From: Winogradskyella pelagia
Lineage (GTDB): Bacteria; Bacteroidota; Bacteroidia; Flavobacteriales; Flavobacteriaceae
DNA length: 64,000 nt
Assembly (NCBI RefSeq): GCF_017581965.1
Contig: NZ_JAGEVF010000003.1
Location: 186,001-250,000 of the forward strand
Reading direction: 5' to 3'
The notes under the pieces are model-generated. The model saw nothing but the letters and a program-made list of their open reading frames with translations. It searched no databases and had not been told where the DNA came from. Below are positions 9,101 to 18,338 of this stretch, one piece after another; within the stretch, counting starts at the first letter, position 1, and each line of letters opens with the position of its first letter. The position numbers and the translations under genes are program-made.

Positions 9101-10310
9101 AAAAGCAATTTTATCAATTTGTATTCTATCTGCACTATTAACTAGTTCTTGCCAAGAACACTATCCAGATTTAGAAGATGGATTATATGCAGAATTTGTA
9201 ACCAATAAAGACACTATGGTTGCAAAACTATATTTTAAAGAAACACCTGTTACAGTTGCCAATTTTGTGGCTTTAGCGGAAGGTACACATCCTTTGGTAT
9301 CTGAAAAATTCAAAGGAAAACGTTACTATGATTCCACGACGTTTCATCGTGTTATTAATAATTTTATGATTCAAGGCGGTGACCCAACTGCAACAGGTAG
9401 TGGCAGCCCAGGTTATAAATTCGAAGATGAATTCGTTAAAGAGCTCAATCACAGCAAACCAGGAGTTTTAAGTATGGCCAATTCTGGCCCTAATACCAAT
9501 GGCTCTCAATTTTTTATTACAGAGGTCCCTACACCATATCTAGACGCATACAATGAGGATGGTACTTTAAAGGAATGTGACCAACCAAGAGTCAGCTGTC
9601 ATGCCGTTTTTGGAGAAATAGTAAAAGGTATGGAGGTACAAGATTCTATATCAAATGTTAAAGTAGTTCCTGGTCGTAATAAACCAGTTGAAGATGTGGT
9701 CATCCTAGAGTTAAATATCGTTAGAAAAGGTGCTGAGGCAAAAAAGTTTGATGCACCTAAAGTGTTTAACGACCAACTCCCTAAGCTTAAAGAACAAATT
9801 GAAGAGCGGAAGGAAGAAGCTAAACGCCAAGCTGAAGAAGCGTTAAAAGAGACTAAAGCCAAGGCTGAAATAGCTTGTAAAGAATGGCTTGAGAAAAATG
9901 ATGAGTTAAAGGGACGCCGTATCGAGTCACCGACAGGAATGGCTATGATATTTACCGAAGAAGGTAGTGGCGAACAACCAAATTCTTCACAAATGGTAAA
10001 CATTGATTGTGCAGGTTATTTTGAGTCTGGCGAATTGTTTTGGACAACTTGGAAAGACGTTGCTGAAAAATACGGTAAATATGATGAACGCCAAGATGAA
10101 GCAGGACGATATGCACCCTTCACTATGCCATATAATGAAACAGCTGGTTTAGTAGCTGGATTTAGAGAAGCTATGCTCAACATGAAGATTGGAGATAAAG
10201 CAAGAGTATTTATCCCTTATTATCTAGGTTATGGCGAGGCTGGAAGAGCACCTGTAATTCCTCCAAAAACTAATTTAGTTTTTGATATTGAATTGGTAGG
10301 TGTTAAATAA
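9093..10310 (+). CDS. Lipoprotein with fused cyclophilin and FKBP peptidyl-prolyl isomerase domains
   Basis: A 405-residue lipoprotein (lipobox LTSSC, Cys20). Residues ~27-212 form a cyclophilin domain with FHRVINNFMIQGGDPT, NTNGSQFFIT and HAVFGEIVKGMEV. A highly charged helical linker (~222-262, Glu/Lys/Ala-rich) joins it to a C-terminal FKBP domain (~285-405: GLVAGFREAMLNMKIGDKAR, then PPKTNLVFDIELV). Two unrelated PPIase folds in one chain suggest a periplasmic folding factor. It sits after gldI with an 8-base overlap and ends at a strong terminator (10327-10363). Confidence 0.9.
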   Translation: MIKKAILSICILSALLTSSCQEHYPDLEDGLYAEFVTNKDTMVAKLYFKETPVTVANFVALAEGTHPLVSEKFKGKRYYDSTTFHRVINNFMIQGGDPTATGSGSPGYKFEDEFVKELNHSKPGVLSMANSGPNTNGSQFFITEVPTPYLDAYNEDGTLKECDQPRVSCHAVFGEIVKGMEVQDSISNVKVVPGRNKPVEDVVILELNIVRKGAEAKKFDAPKVFNDQLPKLKEQIEERKEEAKRQAEEALKETKAKAEIACKEWLEKNDELKGRRIESPTGMAMIFTEEGSGEQPNSSQMVNIDCAGYFESGELFWTTWKDVAEKYGKYDERQDEAGRYAPFTMPYNETAGLVAGFREAMLNMKIGDKARVFIPYYLGYGEAGRAPVIPPKTNLVFDIELVGVK

Positions 10311-10326
10311 TATTAATAAAAGAATT

Positions 10327-10363
10327 AAAGCTGGTTAGTGAGGTTCATTAACCAGCTTTTTTA
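10327..10363. terminator. Bidirectional terminator between PPIase gene and pepD
   Basis: Perfect 11-bp stem (AAAGCTGGTTA, 10327-10337, with TAACCAGCTTT, 10349-10359), loop of 11 bases, followed by TTT on the plus strand and flanked by A-rich sequence for minus-strand use. It lies between two convergent genes, one base before the pepD stop codon. Confidence 0.85.
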
Positions 10364-10364
10364 T

Positions 10365-11828
10365 TTAGGCTTTTGGAATGTTTTTGAGAATTTCAATTAC
10401 AAAGTTCCAATACTTTTGGGCCGATGAAATTTGGGCACGTTCATCTGGAGAATGCGCTCCTTTAATATTAGGTCCAAAACTTATCATATCCATATCTGGA
10501 TAATTCTGTCCTAAAATGCCACATTCCAACCCTGCGTGGCAGGCTGCGACATGAGGTTCTTCGCCATTGTTAAGTTGCTTGTAAATTGGTACCATTACCT
10601 TTAAAATATTAGAATCCATATTTGGTGCCCATCCTGGATAATCACCAGAAAATGTAACCTCACAATCCATAAGCTCAAAAGCAGATTGCAAGGCATGCGC
10701 CAAATCCCACTTAGAAGTTTCAACGGAACTCCGTGTTAAGCACCCAATTTTTATATTACCCTCTTTTATGATAACACGAGCAATATTATTAGACGTCTCC
10801 ACTAAGTCTTTAATATCAGGACTCATTCTGTATACTCCGTTGTGTGCGGCATACAAAGCTCTTAAAAGTGCCTCCTGAACTTCTGCAGGTAGTACTTGAC
10901 GTGGCATTTCACTTACACTATACGCTATGACCATATCCGGCTCAATGGTTTTGAATTCCTTTTTTATGTCTTTAGCTCTAGCTTCAAATGTCTGCTCAAA
11001 AGCTTCCTTTTTAGATTCGTCTACTAGAACAACAGCCCTACTCTCTCTTGGGATGGCATTTCTTAAACTTCCACCATTGATTTCGGCGATGCGTAGTCCA
11101 AATTTTTCATACCCTCCGAAAAGTAGCCTATTCATTAATTTATTTGCGTTACCTAAACCTTCGTGTATTTGCATCCCAGAGTGACCACCTTGTAACCCTT
11201 TTACATCTATGTTATAGGCAATTGTATGATTAGGCGCTAATTCAGCTGCATAATTCCGAGTCGCCGTAACATCAATTCCTCCAGCACAACCGACGCCTAT
11301 TTCGTCATCTTCTTCTGTATCTAAATTTAATAGAATCTCACCTTTTAAAAGACCACCTTTTAAGCCTTTGGCACCTGTCATTCCAGTTTCTTCATCAATA
11401 GTAAATAAAGCTTCTAAATGTGGATGCGCAATAGAATCGCTCTCCAAAATAGCCATTATGGTGGCCACTCCCAATCCATTATCAGCTCCTAATGTCGTAC
11501 CCTTTGCTTTTACCCAATCGCCTTCCACATACATTTCAATACCTTGGGTATCAAAATCAAATACAGTATCGTTATTTTTTTGATGTACCATATCCAGGTG
11601 CGACTGAATTACAATAGGTTTACGGTCCTCCATTCCAGCTGTAGCTGGCTTTCTTATTATTACATTACCCACTTCATCTTCTAAGGTCTCTAAGCCTAAG
11701 TTTTTACCAAAGTCCTTCATAAATTGGATGACACGTTCTTCTTTTTTAGAAGGTCTAGGTACGGCGTTTAAATCGGCAAATTTATTCCACAAGGCCTTGG
11801 GTTCTAAGGCGCGTATTTCTGAATTCAT
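10365..11828 (-). CDS. pepD: Aminoacyl-histidine dipeptidase, M20 family
   Basis: About 487 codons from the ATG at 11828. The frame is open to 11909, but a TAnnTTTG box at 11849-11856 lies inside that extension, and MNSEIRALEPKALWNKF is the usual PepD beginning. Cytosolic zinc dipeptidase that cleaves carnosine and other Xaa-His dipeptides. Visible motifs: IQSHLDMVHQK (metal ligands H, D), GTTLGADNGLGVA, the catalytic TIDEETGMTGAKGL, HSGMQIHEGLGNANK of the dimerisation lobe, and HAGLECGILG near the C-terminus. Monocistronic and convergent with the PPIase gene. Confidence 0.93.
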   Translation of the reverse strand: MNSEIRALEPKALWNKFADLNAVPRPSKKEERVIQFMKDFGKNLGLETLEDEVGNVIIRKPATAGMEDRKPIVIQSHLDMVHQKNNDTVFDFDTQGIEMYVEGDWVKAKGTTLGADNGLGVATIMAILESDSIAHPHLEALFTIDEETGMTGAKGLKGGLLKGEILLNLDTEEDDEIGVGCAGGIDVTATRNYAAELAPNHTIAYNIDVKGLQGGHSGMQIHEGLGNANKLMNRLLFGGYEKFGLRIAEINGGSLRNAIPRESRAVVLVDESKKEAFEQTFEARAKDIKKEFKTIEPDMVIAYSVSEMPRQVLPAEVQEALLRALYAAHNGVYRMSPDIKDLVETSNNIARVIIKEGNIKIGCLTRSSVETSKWDLAHALQSAFELMDCEVTFSGDYPGWAPNMDSNILKVMVPIYKQLNNGEEPHVAACHAGLECGILGQNYPDMDMISFGPNIKGAHSPDERAQISSAQKYWNFVIEILKNIPKA

Positions 11829-11848
11829 AAGTCTTATATTTTGTTGGC

Positions 11849-11856
11849 CAAAGTTA
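11849..11856 (-). promoter_or_regulatory. -7 box of pepD
   Basis: TAACTTTG on the minus strand is a perfect TAnnTTTG match, 20 bases upstream of the ATG at 11828. A TTG lies 14 bases further upstream, shorter than ideal spacing. Its position argues against any start upstream of 11849. Confidence 0.6.
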
Positions 11857-11969
11857 CAAAATACTGCTTGCAATAATTCATACTTTAAGATTAGATTCAA
11901 TCCCAACACAAGACAAATTCTGAGATAAGAATTTAAGTTTTATCTCCAATCAACCCTAACTGTTTTTCA

Positions 11970-11977
11970 TATATTTG
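11970..11977 (+). promoter_or_regulatory. -7 box immediately before the DUF3810 gene
   Basis: TATATTTG, a perfect TAnnTTTG match, ends four bases before the ATG at 11982. No clear -33 TTG is seen 17-23 bases upstream. If functional, the mRNA would be leaderless or nearly so. Confidence 0.45.
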
Positions 11978-11981
11978 ACCT

Positions 11982-13049
11982 ATGCTCAAGAATAAAAAGT
12001 TCATCTTAACTTTATTTCTAGGTATTCAGTTTGTTATTATTTACTTTCTGAAGCAATCTCCCGATTTTGTTGAAAATACCTATAGTAAAGGCCTATATCC
12101 CCTAATCTCTAAATTGATGCGTTATGCTTTTGGCTGGATACCTTTTTCAGTTGGTGATATCTTCTATACTATTGCCACAATTTATATCTTTAGGTGGCTC
12201 ATAGTAAACAGAAAACGAATCGGTAATGATACAATTAAATGGCTATTGGATATTAGTGCCTCCTTGTCAATTATTTACTTTTCATTTCATATGCTTTGGG
12301 CCTACAATTATTACAGGCCTCCTTTATATAAGTCATTAAATATGTCATCTGACTATTCTACCGAAGAGTTGTTTGCTTTCACTTCTCAGCTTATTGAGAA
12401 GTCTAATCAATTGCATAATCAACTATCAGAATCAGATTCGGCAAAAGTGATACTCCCTTACACTAAATCGGAAATTTTCAACATGGCAAAAAATGGCTAT
12501 GACATGCTAGAAGTAGACTATAGTGATTGGCATTATTCTCCACCAAGCTTAAAAAAATCAATTTATAGCCTTCCTCTAACTTATATGGGATTTTCTGGTT
12601 ACCTCAATCCTTTTACTAACGAAGCTCAAGTTGACGGATTAATACCAACCTATAAGTTTCCGACTACAACTTGCCACGAAATCGCTCATCAATTGGGATA
12701 TGCAGCAGAAAATGAGGCCAATTTTATTGGTTGCTTGGCTGCAATTAACAACGAAGATACATATTTTAAATATTCAGGCTACACGTTTGCCTTGCGGTAC
12801 TGCATTTATGAATTACACAGACGAAATCCAGATTTATACTACGAACTTCTTCCTTTAATTAATAAAGGCATCTTGGCAAATTACATGGAAGTACAGGACT
12901 TTTGGAAATCTTATGAAAATCCATTGGAACCCATTTTTAAAACCACTTTTGACAACTTCTTAAAAGTGAACAATCAGGCTGATGGTATGAAAAGTTACAG
13001 CTACGTAGTAGCTTTATTGGTCAATTATTTTAAGACCAATTTATTGTAA
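11982..13049 (+). CDS. DUF3810 membrane protein with zinc-protease HExxH motif
   Basis: A 355-residue protein with three N-terminal hydrophobic helices (about 8-24, 55-75, 90-110) and a soluble domain. The conserved segment TTCHEIAHQLGYAAENEANF contains HEIAH at 232-236 with glutamates following at about 243-245, a gluzincin-like arrangement. This family is DUF3810; its biochemical role is not established to my knowledge. The motif suggests a membrane-anchored zinc metallopeptidase. Monocistronic; divergent from pepD. Confidence 0.75.
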   Translation: MLKNKKFILTLFLGIQFVIIYFLKQSPDFVENTYSKGLYPLISKLMRYAFGWIPFSVGDIFYTIATIYIFRWLIVNRKRIGNDTIKWLLDISASLSIIYFSFHMLWAYNYYRPPLYKSLNMSSDYSTEELFAFTSQLIEKSNQLHNQLSESDSAKVILPYTKSEIFNMAKNGYDMLEVDYSDWHYSPPSLKKSIYSLPLTYMGFSGYLNPFTNEAQVDGLIPTYKFPTTTCHEIAHQLGYAAENEANFIGCLAAINNEDTYFKYSGYTFALRYCIYELHRRNPDLYYELLPLINKGILANYMEVQDFWKSYENPLEPIFKTTFDNFLKVNNQADGMKSYSYVVALLVNYFKTNLL

Positions 13050-13131
13050 ACGTTAAAAATTCTTAACAAAAACCTAACGCACAAGCTATATCCTTATCTT
13101 TAGACTTCAATTATTTAACTAACCTTATTAT

Positions 13132-16092
13132 ATGATGAAAATCTTTTTTAGACTGCTCATTTTTATGTGCAGTTTTTCTCTATTCGCACAAGATTACTTT
13201 CCAAGTAACTCGGGAGTAATTGCCAAAAATTCTAATTATACCGCATTTACAAACGCTACCATTTATGTATCGCCAAGTGAAGTGATTTCTAACGGTACAT
13301 TACTCATTAGAAAAGGTAAAGTGGTCAATGTTGGTAAATCTGTGAGTATTCCAGATAATACAACCGTCGTTGACTTAGATGGAAAAACCATTTACCCATC
13401 CTTCATTGATTTATATACCACGTTTGGGGTTAAAAAACCCAAACGAAGTGGAAACGGTCCTAGATATGGTCCAAGTCGAAGTGGGTACTATTGGAATGAC
13501 CATGTAATGCCAGAACAAGACGTTATGGCCAGTTTTGAGTACGACCAAAAAGCAGCATCAGAAATGCACAAACTTGGTTTTGGTGTGGTGAACACGCATA
13601 TGCCAGATGGCATTGTACGAGGCACTGGTGCGTTAATTGCTCTAAATAATGATGCTGATAACTCGTTAAGAGTTGTGGATGGTGAAGTCTCACAGCATTT
13701 TTCATTCAGTAAAAGTGTGCGCTCAAGACAGTCTTACCCAAGTTCTATTATGGGTAGTATGGCTCTACTAAGACAAATGTATAATGATGCCAACTGGTAT
13801 GCTGCCGGTAATGTAGACACAAGAGATTTATCTTTAGAAGCCTTAAACGAAAACACAGGATTACTTCAAATTTTTGAAGCTAACAGCAGAGCTAACGTTA
13901 TGCGAGCTGATAAGGTCGGAGATGAATCTAATGTGCAATATACTATTCTTGCTGGTGGGGACGAATATGAGAGAATTAATGACATTAAAAGCACTAACGC
14001 TACTTTAATTCTACCGATTAATTTTCAATTAGCTTATGACGTTGAAAATCCTTTTTTGGCCAATTCTTTGTCTTTAAGTGATATGAGAAGTTGGAATCAA
14101 GAACCTCACAATCCAAGGTTATTGGCAGAAAACGGAGTTCCATTTGTATTAACAACCCATGGATTAAAATCTAAAAAGAGTTTTAAATCCAATTTAATGA
14201 AAGCCATTGAAAGTGGCCTATCTAAAGAAAAAGCGTTAGAAGCATTAACTGTATTACCAGCTAGTTTACTTGGAAAATCTAACCTATTAGGAACTCTCAA
14301 GTCTGGTAGCTATGCCAATTTCTTAATTACAGATGGTGATATTTTTGATAAGAAAACTAAGCTTTATGAAAATTGGGTTCAAGGTACCCCTCATGTTATT
14401 GAAAATATGAGTACCACCAATATAGACGGAGATTATTCGTTTAAATTATCAGGCAAAGATTATACGTTATCCGTAAAAAATAGCACAAGTAAACCAAGTG
14501 CTACATTAGAAAGTGGAACAACAAATTTCACCACAAAAATGAGTTACGCTAATGATTGGGTAAACCTAACGTTTAAAACTGCAGATAGTACTTCAAAGGA
14601 ATACATACGCATCGCTGCCAGTGCTGCTTCAGGGAATAGCCTTAATGGAAAGGCAATAATGCCAAACGGAAATACCACAAGTTTTTATGCGGCCAAAAAA
14701 TCAAGTGAGCAAACAAAAAAAGACTCAAATGGCAAAAAGGATAAATCCTTATCAGAACCCTACATGAGCCCAATAACGTATCCAAATATAGCTTACGGTT
14801 TTGAAGACAAGCCCAAATCAGAAACCCTACTTTTTAAAAATGCAACGGTTTGGACCAACGAAGATGCAGGTGTGTTGAAAAATATAGATGTCTTAGTAAA
14901 GGATGGTAAAATATCCGAAATAGGGAAAGACCTTTCAGGGAGAAACGCCAAAGTAATAGATGCTACAGGAAAACATATTACGGCCGGCATCATAGATGAG
15001 CATTCTCATATCGGAGCTGCTTCCATAAATGAAGGTGGTCAAAACTCTTCTGCGGAAGTGACCATTGAAGATGTTATTGATGACGAAGATATTGATTTGT
15101 ACCGCAATCTAGCAGGAGGTGTTACCTCTATTCAAATATTACATGGCTCTGCAAACCCAATTGGTGGACGTTCTGCCATCATTAAACTCAAATGGGGAGA
15201 ATCTGCCGATAATTTAGTATATAATAATTCTCCGAAGTTTATCAAGTTCGCACTTGGAGAAAATGTAAAACAATCGCGTTCTACAAGTAATATGCGATTC
15301 CCAAAATCGAGAATGGGTGTTGAACAGGTTTTTATAGACTACTTTACACGAGCTAAAGCCTATGATGAGAAAAAGAAAAGTGGGCAGCCGTATCGTGAGG
15401 ATACCGAAATGGAAGTCCTCGCTGAAATCTTAAATGGTGAGCGATTCATTTCTTGTCATTCTTATGTTCAAAGTGAGATTAATATGCTAATGAAAGTAGC
15501 CGAAAAGTTTGATTTCCGCATCAATACTTTTACGCACATACTCGAAGGCTATAAGGTAGCTGACAAAATGAAAGAACATGGAGTTGGAGGTTCAACATTT
15601 AGCGATTGGTGGGCCTACAAATACGAAGTTAATGATGCCATACCTTATAATGCGGCTATTATGCATAAAGTAGGCGTCGTTACAGCTATAAATAGTGACG
15701 ATGCCGAAATGTCTCGACGCCTTAACCAAGAAGCAGCAAAAGCAATCAAATATGGTGGTGTTAGTGAGGAAGACGCTCTTAAAATGGTAACATTAAACCC
15801 AGCGAAATTATTACACCTAGATGATAGAGTTGGAAGTATTAAAGAGGGTAAAGATGCTGATATAGTCCTATGGTCTAACCACCCGTTGTCTATTTATGCT
15901 AAAGCTGAGAAAACGATTATTGAAGGTGTTACTTATTTCGATATTGACCGTGACAAGCAAATGCGAGAGGCAATTAAAAAGGAGAAAAGTGCACTCATTA
16001 ATCTCATGCTTCAGGATAAAAACAAAGGTTTAAAAACGCAACCTGTTAAGAAGAAAGAAAAGGAATTGTTGCATTGCGATTCAATGGACTAA
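13132..16092 (+). CDS. Secreted double-domain amidohydrolase
   Basis: A 986-residue protein with signal peptide (MMKIFFRLLIFMCSFSLFAQ). Two amidohydrolase-type domains follow. In the first (~40-430) the place of the metal-binding HxH reads PSFIDLYTTFG, so it looks inactive. The second (~555-960) has GIIDEHSHIG with H624 and H626, FTHILEGYKV, and NSDDAEMSRRL as likely metal and catalytic residues, then the typical NPAKLLHLDDRVGSIKEGKDAD end. Likely periplasmic imidazolonepropionase-like hydrolase of unknown substrate. A TATCTTTA box at 13095-13102 may be the promoter. A related gene follows after 18 bases. Confidence 0.85.
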   Translation: MMKIFFRLLIFMCSFSLFAQDYFPSNSGVIAKNSNYTAFTNATIYVSPSEVISNGTLLIRKGKVVNVGKSVSIPDNTTVVDLDGKTIYPSFIDLYTTFGVKKPKRSGNGPRYGPSRSGYYWNDHVMPEQDVMASFEYDQKAASEMHKLGFGVVNTHMPDGIVRGTGALIALNNDADNSLRVVDGEVSQHFSFSKSVRSRQSYPSSIMGSMALLRQMYNDANWYAAGNVDTRDLSLEALNENTGLLQIFEANSRANVMRADKVGDESNVQYTILAGGDEYERINDIKSTNATLILPINFQLAYDVENPFLANSLSLSDMRSWNQEPHNPRLLAENGVPFVLTTHGLKSKKSFKSNLMKAIESGLSKEKALEALTVLPASLLGKSNLLGTLKSGSYANFLITDGDIFDKKTKLYENWVQGTPHVIENMSTTNIDGDYSFKLSGKDYTLSVKNSTSKPSATLESGTTNFTTKMSYANDWVNLTFKTADSTSKEYIRIAASAASGNSLNGKAIMPNGNTTSFYAAKKSSEQTKKDSNGKKDKSLSEPYMSPITYPNIAYGFEDKPKSETLLFKNATVWTNEDAGVLKNIDVLVKDGKISEIGKDLSGRNAKVIDATGKHITAGIIDEHSHIGAASINEGGQNSSAEVTIEDVIDDEDIDLYRNLAGGVTSIQILHGSANPIGGRSAIIKLKWGESADNLVYNNSPKFIKFALGENVKQSRSTSNMRFPKSRMGVEQVFIDYFTRAKAYDEKKKSGQPYREDTEMEVLAEILNGERFISCHSYVQSEINMLMKVAEKFDFRINTFTHILEGYKVADKMKEHGVGGSTFSDWWAYKYEVNDAIPYNAAIMHKVGVVTAINSDDAEMSRRLNQEAAKAIKYGGVSEEDALKMVTLNPAKLLHLDDRVGSIKEGKDADIVLWSNHPLSIYAKAEKTIIEGVTYFDIDRDKQMREAIKKEKSALINLMLQDKNKGLKTQPVKKKEKELLHCDSMD

Positions 16093-16110
16093 TTATTTAA
16101 AAGAACTAAA

Positions 16111-17424
16111 ATGAAAAAATTACAAAACATATTTATACTCTTTACCCTAGTCTGTTACAGTTTAGGCTTTGCACAACAAACCCCTGCACCTCAGCAAGGA
16201 AGAGATATTGCAATTATGGGCGCTACTGCTCATATTGGTGATGGTAGTGTCATTGAAAATAGCATTATTGTTATGAGTAATGGAAAAATAAGCCGAGTAC
16301 TAGACGGCAGTCAAAATAATGCCATGACGCTTCAGGCCATGGATGTCATTGATGCTAAAGGCCAACATGTCTATCCTGGATTTATTGTAGCCAATGGAAC
16401 TCTAGGACTAGTTGAAGTAGATGCTGTAAAAGCATCTAATGACTTGTCTGAATTAGGTGCATTTAATCCGCATATAAGAAGTATAATTGCTTATAATAGC
16501 GAATCTAAAATTGTGGAGTCCATGCGCCCTAACGGTGTACTCTTAGGACAGGTTGTTCCGCGAGGTGGCAGAATCGCGGGAACCTCATCTGTAGTGCAAT
16601 ATGATGCTTGGAATTGGGAGGATGCTGTAGTTCAAATGGATAATGGTATTCATATGAACTGGCCTAGTAGCTTTAGTCGTGGACGATGGTGGTTGGGTGA
16701 AGACCCTGGTTTAAAACCAAACAAAGACTATGCTAAGGAAGTTAAAGAACTCCATGATTATTTCAACGAATCTAAAAGTTATAATAAGGGCAATAAGCCT
16801 GAAGTACACTTACCGTTTGAAGCATTAGCGGGACTTTTTGATGGGACAAAACGTTTGTACATTAATGCTAATGATGAAAAGAGCATTACCGATGCAGTGA
16901 ATTTTGCAAAAACGCAAGGTGTTGAACATATCACTATAGTTGGCGGTTACGAAGCTCATAAAGTCACTAGTTTTTTAAAGAACAATAACGTGTCAGTTTT
17001 CTTAAGACGCGTACATACGCGACCCAACAATGAAGATGACGATTATGATTTACCATTTAAATTGGCAAAACATTTAGTTGATGCAGGTGTACTTGTAGCT
17101 CTTGAGCCTAGCGGACAGATGGAACGTATGAATTCTAGAAACCTTCCATTTTATGCAGGTACTACTGTGGCTTATGGATTAAGCAAGGAACAAGCCTTAC
17201 AATTGATAACAATAAATCCAGCTAAGATTTTAGGAATCGATGACCGCTTCGGAACGCTAGAAGTTGGAAAGAGTGCTACACTCTTTATCAGTGAAGGCGA
17301 TGCTTTAGATATGCGCACCAATAAAGTTACACATGCTTTTATAGATGGCCGAAAGCTCAGTTTAGAAACCCACCAAACAGAATTAGCCAAGCGCTATTCC
17401 GATAAGTACGGTATAAACGATTAA
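16111..17424 (+). CDS. Secreted amidohydrolase-like protein lacking metal ligands
   Basis: A 437-residue protein with signal peptide (MKKLQNIFILFTLVCYSLGFAQ). It keeps the amidohydrolase frame (VIDAKGQHVYPGF at the end of the small domain, TINPAKILGIDDRFGTLEVG at the C-terminus). However, the HxH position reads GFIVANGTLGL and the usual late Asp region reads ALEPSGQMERMNSRNLP. It resembles the inactive first domain of the preceding protein. It probably acts as a non-catalytic partner of the 986-residue enzyme; this is inference. Same operon, terminator at 17429. Confidence 0.8.
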   Translation: MKKLQNIFILFTLVCYSLGFAQQTPAPQQGRDIAIMGATAHIGDGSVIENSIIVMSNGKISRVLDGSQNNAMTLQAMDVIDAKGQHVYPGFIVANGTLGLVEVDAVKASNDLSELGAFNPHIRSIIAYNSESKIVESMRPNGVLLGQVVPRGGRIAGTSSVVQYDAWNWEDAVVQMDNGIHMNWPSSFSRGRWWLGEDPGLKPNKDYAKEVKELHDYFNESKSYNKGNKPEVHLPFEALAGLFDGTKRLYINANDEKSITDAVNFAKTQGVEHITIVGGYEAHKVTSFLKNNNVSVFLRRVHTRPNNEDDDYDLPFKLAKHLVDAGVLVALEPSGQMERMNSRNLPFYAGTTVAYGLSKEQALQLITINPAKILGIDDRFGTLEVGKSATLFISEGDALDMRTNKVTHAFIDGRKLSLETHQTELAKRYSDKYGIND

Positions 17425-17428
17425 GGAG

Positions 17429-17457
17429 AAAAGCGAGCTTAATGCTCGCTTTTTTTT
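17429..17457. terminator. Bidirectional terminator after the amidohydrolase operon
   Basis: Ten-bp stem AAAAGCGAGC (17429-17438) with GCTCGCTTTT (17444-17453), loop TTAAT, followed by T-run to 17457. It also overlaps the stop codon of the convergent DUF6503 gene, and an A-run lets it work on the minus strand. Confidence 0.88.
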
Positions 17458-18259
17458 ATGGTCTTTCAATATACTTTGCAGAAACTGGTTTCACAAAAAG
17501 AGAGTCGTTGGGCGTTTCACGAGACAGGATTATGTCGCTAAACTCAACCGTATTACGTTTTTTAGTTGGCATATTGTTTTCGTAGTTATACCAATCCATG
17601 CTTTTGGGAAGTATTAAGCCGTTTACCGCTTTCCAATTATTGTATCTTATAAAATGAAAATCTTTACTTTTTCCATCTTTTCCGAAAGTTACGGTATAGG
17701 CTAGCCATTCCATTTGCCCAGTTTGCTCGTCGTAATAAATAATATATTCATCATCTGGAGATTCACCAACGTTGGCTTCATAGGATATCAACACACCTGG
17801 ATAGCTTACATCTTCAAAGACTAATGGTTCCGTGTCTGCATAATTAATCCCATCGTCACCAACTATAAAAGGCATGGCGTAAAAATATAGCATCAAACCT
17901 TTATAAAACCAAGGTCGGCCTTGGTAGGATTCTCCATTTTTTTCGTCGAGCCAAAGTTGAGTCCCATCAAAGCCTAAAGTATATGTTGGTGTATCAATAC
18001 GTTCTGCTCTAGTTTTTAGATGGGTCGTTGTAATCTCCTTACCGTTTGGACGATTCATGGTAAATGACAACGTTTTCATTGTATTCCATGTATCGATACC
18101 ACCGTGAGCATCAAAAACTTTGGTAATACGCTCTGGATAGATACTCGTGGTTACATCTGTTTTAGATATATCCTTTGGTAATGGCTTTCTTGCTTCATTG
18201 TTGTTTTTGCATCCAACTAAAACAAGGAATGCGAACATTGTGGTAATTGTGGCTTTCAT
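17456..18259 (-). CDS. DUF6503 family lipoprotein
   Basis: About 267 residues from the ATG at 18259; an upstream ATG at 18304 would add 15 polar residues before the signal peptide and is less likely. The lipobox is FLVLVGC, so it is an exported lipoprotein. The domain begins ITKVFDAHGGIDTWNTMKTL, a pattern of DUF6503 proteins that resemble LolA/outer-membrane lipoprotein-sorting folds in having many beta strands. Function unknown. It lies 79 bases downstream of the T9SS type A gene on the same strand and converges with the amidohydrolases. Confidence 0.7.
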   Translation of the reverse strand: MKATITTMFAFLVLVGCKNNNEARKPLPKDISKTDVTTSIYPERITKVFDAHGGIDTWNTMKTLSFTMNRPNGKEITTTHLKTRAERIDTPTYTLGFDGTQLWLDEKNGESYQGRPWFYKGLMLYFYAMPFIVGDDGINYADTEPLVFEDVSYPGVLISYEANVGESPDDEYIIYYDEQTGQMEWLAYTVTFGKDGKSKDFHFIRYNNWKAVNGLILPKSMDWYNYENNMPTKKRNTVEFSDIILSRETPNDSLFVKPVSAKYIERP

Positions 18260-18338
18260 TGGTAATGAATTATTTCCCTTTTGACGTATTGGTACATACT
18301 TCATTACAACAAGAAGTGAATAATACCAGTTGTTGAGG

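Noticed and set aside
9599..10003. 134-codon antisense open frame inside the cyclophilin-FKBP gene
   Set aside because: Its protein is Ser/Phe-rich with no domain, and it mirrors a well-supported lipoprotein gene on the other strand.
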